The notes beneath the pieces are model-generated. The model was not told where the DNA came from and ran no database searches. It saw only the letters and a program-made list of their open reading frames with translations. Positions 58,359 through 64,000 of a stretch of DNA of 64,000 bases are shown piece by piece (the first letter of the stretch is position 1; each line of letters begins with the position of its first letter). Where the stretch lies: assembly GCF_026262505.1 (NCBI RefSeq), contig NC_067204.1:10697797-10761796 (forward strand). The letters are read 5' to 3'. Origin of the DNA: Trichomonas vaginalis G3. Taxonomy: Eukaryota; Parabasalia; Trichomonadida; Trichomonadidae. Made by a program: the position numbers and the translations under genes.

Positions 58359-60230
58359 TTTGCAAAAACGGTTTTTTAAAAAGTACTATAAATTCTTTTA
58401 CAAAACAATATAACAATATGTGTATCTTCAATATTTGAAACAGAAACTCCGTAATTGATTCAGGATAAAATTTTGAATTATCAAAACATGGAAAAATGGA
58501 GTTGTGCGCTTGTCAATATAATGGGTACATCCAAGTGCATTATGGCATTCATTAATACGATGGTTCCAACGTAAAAATCTAATGAATGAGTCAATAACTT
58601 CACGTATTATCAATATTTTTTTGCAGTATCGTCTAGAATAGCTAGACTGCATGTTGAAATACATGTATGACTGCTTGGATTAATGGTTTCGTGAATATTC
58701 TCGCATGTGGGAAAGTTGCCGTTTAAAATTAAAAATGATTTATCTAAGACTTTAATTTCATTCTCTTTAAAGTGAACTTGATATCCATCTATATTTTCTT
58801 ATAAAATTAGATCCAAATGTAAAATAATAAATAAATTGAAATCAAATATTGAGATTAGCTGGTTCTATCTATATACATTACTCATACAGTAGCAATAAAT
58901 AATGATTGTCATATACATTAATGTTAAATCTATATTTTTATTATTAATGTCAACAATAAAGTTCCGAAAATATGAAATTAGTCAACAAAACTATGCAAAT
59001 AAGTTTTTATTCTTATGTCCATGAATACAGTATGCTTTATATCTTTGGATAGGTATCAATCAGGAAAATAATCGATTTTAATTCAAACTATATTTTTATA
59101 AAATATTAATTAGAATAATATGCACTACTTATATAGAGAAAAATTTTCATTCACAAATTTTTCTGAGGCCGAACCTATGATTTTGACAGTTTCTACATAT
59201 AGAGACATGCTTATACTTAGAGTTTGACGGGAATCTAAAGTGATTTTTTTCTGCATCGCGAAATCTAATGCAATCTCAAAATCATGAAGAAACTGCGAAT
59301 CGGAGCGCAATTTTTTAATATGTTAATATATAAAGGTACCCCTACTACTGCAAATGCTTCAAATGAAAATCTAAGAAATCAGATTAATTTGATCACATTA
59401 GTATAGTATTGGTCAAACCAAAAACTCATATGTTGATATATAGCCTATGGATATTCATATTATCTACTTTTCATTGAATTACATAAGATTTAATAATCTC
59501 ATAAATATTCTTTTTAATTTTCCGAATTCCGTGTGCATTTAGATTGCCCATACCTGTATATAATAATTCTAGAATGGTTTGGTTAGATATTAAGTTTTTT
59601 AGATTAATATTTTAACATTTTGATAAAACAAGCATTTGTTCCATTTTAGAATCGCCATTGAACTCTGGTTTGACTAACATGATGTTGTATGATCAAATAA
59701 ATTCTAACTTCATGAGATAAATTTTGAAATTAGAAAATGCGATATCTGACTCAAATATTTATATGAACACATTTAACATTCAATGATAAACTAAAGTACT
59801 TTACAGCAGATTCGATTTGGCTTATATTTTATATAATCAACTAATAATCCTATAAAATTGTGCTATTCACGTTGCTCAAAGATGTATTGAACATCCACTA
59901 CTTGTGTATTGATAAAATTAGATATAGATTCTAATGTAAATCGATATTTTGAAAATTCATATATATTTTGTCTTGGTTTGGCATTTGATCGTGTTGAAAC
60001 CGGAATTGCAATATATATCATCTAAATATATAACTATCAAAATATGAGCTATAGATTTTTAAATTATTCTCCTGAATATGAGTGACTAACATAATTATAT
60101 TGAATTGAGTAGTAAGAATCTTAAATATTAGAATCTGACGATAATTTATTATAACTGTATAAAGGAACAAGACTATAAATGATGATGAAAATAAAGATTA
60201 AATTTAAATCTGAAAATTTGAAAACATTAA
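58359..60230. other. Gene-poor A+T-rich region
   Basis: About 1.9 kb with only short frames of no recognisable character (for example 58428-58664 and 59125-59310 on the minus strand). No RNA gene or repeat pair seen. Confidence 0.5.
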
Positions 60231-61362
60231 GTGTATTGTGCACTCTTGTCGGTCACAGTGTCTCATTCCAGGAGACATTGTCACTGCATGTCTCCCAGAA
60301 TGATATCAAGTTCCCCATTCATAACTTGAATGCGAAACTTTGAGCGACAAGAGTGTATTGTGCACTCTTGTCGGTCACAGTGTCTCATTCCGGGAGACAT
60401 TGCCTCTGAATGTCTCCCAGAATGAGACAATCTTCTGCAATCAGAATGTGATTGCAAAACTTTGACCGACAAGAGTGTGTTATCCACACTATTTGTTTAT
60501 ATACTATGTTTTTAGATCAAACCCTTTACATACAATTGTTCAAATATAATTTTCTCCATTTAATATTTATTTTATATTTTTTTGTGCTTTATATAACTTA
60601 TGGCGTCTACCGAACTATTTTACAGACTCTTCTGAGCTCTTTCCACATATAAACATGTGACAATAACACATACATACTCCCTTCATATTCTGATCTCATG
60701 ACATATTACCCCAAAAACTATATTTATACAACACACCTCATAAAGTCTCATTTTACACTTATCTAAGCGTTCAAAACCTATTTTTCAGGTTCCGCGTAAT
60801 CTGATTCTTCAGGTTCCGCTGATTCGATTTCTGCTGTCAGAGCGTGAAAATATGAGGTGTGTTGTATAAATATAGTTTTTGGGGTAATATGTCATGAGAT
60901 CAGAATATGAAGGGAGTATGTATGTGTTATTGTCACATGTTTATATGTGGGAAGAGCTCAGAAGAGTCTGTAAAATAGTTCGGTAGACGCCATAAGTTAT
61001 ATAAAGCACAAAAAAATATAAAATAAATATTAAATGGAGAAAATTATATTTGAACAATTGTATGTAAAGGGTTTGATCTAAAAACATAGTATATAAACAA
61101 ATAGTGTGGATAACACACTCTTGTCGGTCAAAGTTTTGCAATCACATTCTGATTGCAGAAGATTGTCTCATTCTGGGAGACATTCAGAGGCAATGTCTCC
61201 CGGAATGAGACACTGTAACCGACAAGAGTGCACAATACACTCTTGTCGGTCAAAGTTTTGCAATCACATTCTGATTGCAGAAGATTGTCTCATTCTGGGA
61301 GACATTCAGAGGCAATGTCTCCCGGAATGAGACACTGTAACCGACAAGAGTGCACAATACAC
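60231..61362. mobile_element. 1.13-kb palindromic element with tandem T-shaped terminal units
   Basis: Two nearly identical inverted arms (60231-60741 and 60852-61362) surround a 110-bp centre. The outer ~250 bp of each arm are two tandem ~125-bp units. In each unit an outer stem (GCACTCTTGTCGGT ... ACCGACAAGAGTGC) encloses two separate hairpins: GTCTCATTCYGGGAGACATT with its partner, and TTGCAATCAGAATGTGATTGCAA. Each unit can thus fold as a three-way (T-shaped) junction. No protein-coding frame is supported; the short frames inside are mirror images on the two arms. No certain target duplication (ATTAA left versus ATTTAA right). Confidence 0.85.
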
Positions 61363-61440
61363 TCATTTAAATCCAAATTCCTTTAAATTCTATTATGTAA
61401 AATCTCCTATTTTAAACAATCCATTCCATTCTAATAACTA

Positions 61441-61466
61441 ATGATATCCATATACATGGATATCAT
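61441..61466. repeat. Small perfect hairpin
   Basis: ATGATATCCAT / ATGGATATCAT with a 4-base loop, about 65 bp beyond the 3' end of the transposase pseudogene and 80 bp from the palindromic element. Possibly part of the transposon end. Confidence 0.6.
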
Positions 61467-61529
61467 ATCCATTACTCAATTAGCTTACTTAACTTTATTT
61501 CCAAAAAAAAAACTTTGATACAAATACAT

Positions 61530-64000
61530 TTATTCATTATGATCATTACCTTTCACATATAAAGAAATAAACTGATTTCCGATTGCATTTTCTTTGTCCA
61601 TCTCGCGTACCCATTGATTTGTAATTCTTACAAATTTACCTTCAAGATCCAATCTTCTATAAAATTTAAAATATGGTGATCCATTTCTTGCAATTTCTAA
61701 TGAAATGATAGCAAAACGAATATAAATGCTACCATCGGAAAACTCCAATATGTCGGGTTGCGCATCTTGGGATTGTTGATTGCTTCCTATGAACAAATAT
61801 TTGCTCATCTTAATAATTTTCTTTTCCTTAATGAAATCTTTAAAATCTCCGTCATCTGGCAGTTTCAACATTTTGACAAGTTGAACAGTGTTATTTTCAT
61901 CAAGATATACAATACCGCATAGATCTGGGCTGAAGAAATGTGTGATAAACAGCCTTGGATCGCCCTGTTCACGGAAATCGAGATCCTGATAGAACTGTCC
62001 TGGAGAAACCCTGACTGATCTACCCATTCGTAGAAGAATTTCCATGAATCTGAGGACATCTGTGTAAACATCATCATTTTCAATATGAAACAATTTAAAT
62101 ACATCATTAATATCTTCGGGATTATAGGCCTCTAATGTGAGTATTGTAAATAGCATTTGTAAACTTACGTTCAATGAAGATCGTTCATCATTTAAACGTA
62201 TTTCAAGGCCATTAACGTGATCGACACTGTGGTTTTTTTTAGTTCTCCTATCCGCGAATTCTTTGAGATATTTCGCTTGAGAAAAGCAAATTGCTTCAAA
62301 CTGCGGAGCCTTATCTACGCAATTGATAAAGGAGGCACCTCCTCTTGCCATTGAGCAGAATATCTGATCTGGAAGGTGTGATGGAGGATCTTCGACTTCA
62401 ACAGGAATTGGTGAAAAAGCATCAGCGATATTACCAGGTTCGTAATCCGACGGAGGATCAACTGAACTCTCATCCTCAGTTGAATTGAGGTCGTATTCAT
62501 CAATGAAGTCCAAGTCATCATCACTGAATCCGTCAAGATCTGCTTCAGGATGCCACTCTTCATCATCATCGGAGTCGATTTCTCCTTCTTGCCTGCGATA
62601 TCTTCTTTCAGGAATTTCACTAAAGTCTCGGAGCATATCCAGATTCTCACCTTGTGGTAATGCTTGCTCGGCTTTGTGTATGTATTCTTCCCTGACTTGT
62701 TCGATCTTCTCAAGAAATTCGGCAGCTTGCTCATCAGTAACTTTGCTGAGAATTCTTTCATTTTCTCTGAGATCAGCCTCATGCATATTCCATGCTTCGA
62801 TAATGAGGTTTTCATCGAGACATTTCCAGCATTGGACCAAGATATACACAGCCATTTTCAGTGTGCACACTAAGGTTTGATCGATGGCATAGAAATCTCA
62901 CCACATTCGAGTCGCCATGTTTTTGAGAGCGCCAAAAACCTTCACGTCGAGTGGCTGGCAAAGATCTGTACAACCAACTGGAATGTAAACAAGATCAATG
63001 TTGAGTTCTTTTGCCAGGTCCTTCGTCTCCTTGTTCCTGTGGCTGGAGTAAGTGTCGAGGAATAAAATAATTTTGTTATTCCTCCTATAACTTTCATTGT
63101 CGCCAAACGCTTGATCATATCAGTCGCGAACCCATTCGAGGTAAGATTTGAAAACCTCATGGGTAGACCATCCTGATTCGGAATGAAGGATCTTTTCATT
63201 GCTGATGATCCGGTCGTCGCTCACTTGTTGATGGCACCTGTCTGTCAATCCTTTGCACACAATTGTCAAAGGAAGTTTTCTTCCATCAGCTGTGATGGTT
63301 GCAATGATTGTAACACCCTTCTTTTGGTTGTGGTTAATGTGTATATCGACTCCTTCTGATCCTTTAATAGCATAAGTAAGACCGCCTGCAATGCCGCATC
63401 CATAGAAAGATTCATCTGCATTTGCGAGCCGCCAAAGCTCGTCTTTGAATCTTTCAAAGAGTTCCGCTTTAATTTCATTGAATTGTTGTATCCGCTCTTG
63501 CATTTCTTCTTTATCTTGAGGTCTTCTGTGCCAATGTGCCTTTCTTGTTGTCAGATTTTGCCGCTCTCTAAAGTTCACAAGATAATGAGGAGATATTTCG
63601 AAATTCTCTTTTTTCAAAACATGTTCAGGGTAAGCATCTTTAAACATTTCCACAATTACTCGGCACATTTGTGTATTGAAAAAAAAACTTTTTTTCAATA
63701 AATTCTGTGATAATGTAGTTGGCTATCAAGAGCTCTCCTTCGTCATCAATAGCTCTGTTAACAAGTAACTGTGCCGTTTTTGGGTTGAATTTTTCATCTT
63801 CCAGGTAAGCATTTCTATAATTATACAAGGTAGAGCGAGATATATTTGTAATGGTGACAATTTGATCAATAAGATTTCCGTATGATTCGTCAAAACTAGC
63901 TTTTATAAGATCCATTAAAACTTCGACTTTTTTATCGCTCAGAGTTGCCGCATTGAATCTTGGGTCAGGAACTAATTTGCCGAGGAATTTTAATTTTTCT
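61530..64000 (-). pseudogene. DDE_1 (pogo/Tc5-like) transposase, decayed, runs off right edge
   Basis: On the minus strand from the window edge: an N-terminal helix-turn-helix (NISRSTLYNYRNAYLEDEKF), a region with YPEHVLKKENFEISPHYLVN and LTTRKAHWHRRP, and then the DDE core: LANADESFYGCGIAGGLTYA, GVTIIATITADGRKLPLTIV and ILFLDTYSSHRNKETKDLAK ... CTDLCQPLDVKVFGALKNMA. This matches the DDE_1/CENP-B-pogo superfamily. A frameshift lies in a homopolymer near 63680, and in-frame TGA codons lie at 63120-63122 and 62898-62900. Beyond them the same frame stays open for 446 codons to 61530: an acidic linker and a C-terminal domain (LNVSLQMLFTI ... VYTDVLRFMEILL ... AISLEIARNGSPYFKFYRRL) with a faint resemblance to ubiquitin-specific protease folds. 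An ordinary dead DNA transposon copy. Confidence 0.8.

Noticed and set aside
60281-61330. Mirror-image 66-74-codon frames in the 1.13-kb palindrome
   Set aside because: Identical frames on both arms follow from the palindrome. They cross the hairpin stems and have no protein-like features.

Overview
The window looks like nuclear DNA of a parabasalid protist, most likely Trichomonas vaginalis or a close relative. The reasons are strong A+T richness, long intron-less eukaryotic genes (PPP phosphatase, ZIP transporter, AP-3-like adaptin, proteasome alpha subunit), short 5' leaders with TCAYW-type initiators, a mariner element of the Tvmar1 type, a fragment of the trichomonad polymorphic outer membrane protein family, and a large Polinton/Maverick. 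I cannot run a database search, so the species is an inference.

Layout. 0-5.2 kb: the 5' part of an unknown gene running off the left edge, a PPP-family phosphatase and a ZIP metal transporter, all on the minus strand. 5.26-33.59 kb: a 28.3-kb Polinton with 45-bp terminal inverted repeats (44/45 identical), lying 61 bp upstream of the ZIP start codon. It has a morphogenesis block (large repeat-bearing protein, double jelly-roll major capsid, probable minor capsid, SF3-type helicase, packaging ATPase), an accessory block with KilA-N genes and a repeated promoter, then HNH nuclease, PolB, integrase, a phage-fibre-like gene and an adenine methylase. Several frames are broken, about ten breaks in all by eye, so it reads as a fossil, although the near-identical ends suggest a fairly young insertion. 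33.6-37.9 kb: a 2.4-kb hairpin-array element and gene scraps. 37.9-40.8 kb: an intact adaptin. 41-49 kb: a graveyard of gene fragments (discoidin-like, POMP-like, ankyrin), a Polinton end fragment, a MITE and an intact-looking mariner. 49.2-54.8 kb: a TIR element with an 8-bp target duplication, a 1122-residue coiled-coil gene and a proteasome alpha subunit. 55-61.4 kb: gene-poor DNA with two large palindromic elements. 61.5-64 kb: a decayed pogo/Tc5-like (DDE_1) transposase running off the right edge.

The most unusual content is a group of mobile units (A 5710-6410, B 34111-36558, C 20869-21919, D 31046-33018) whose interiors are almost entirely chains of back-to-back long hairpins, roughly four different hairpins per ~247-bp unit. 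They have terminal inverted repeats. Two have unusually long flanking direct repeats (17 bp and 82 bp), and three of the four sit inside the Polinton. The hairpin sequences diverge between elements while pairing is kept. A separate 1.1-kb palindrome at 60.2-61.4 kb carries tandem T-shaped units that resemble viral hairpin telomeres in outline. Many of these unrelated repeats share the short word AAAAGTGACA near their ends.

No tRNA, rRNA or CRISPR was recognised.
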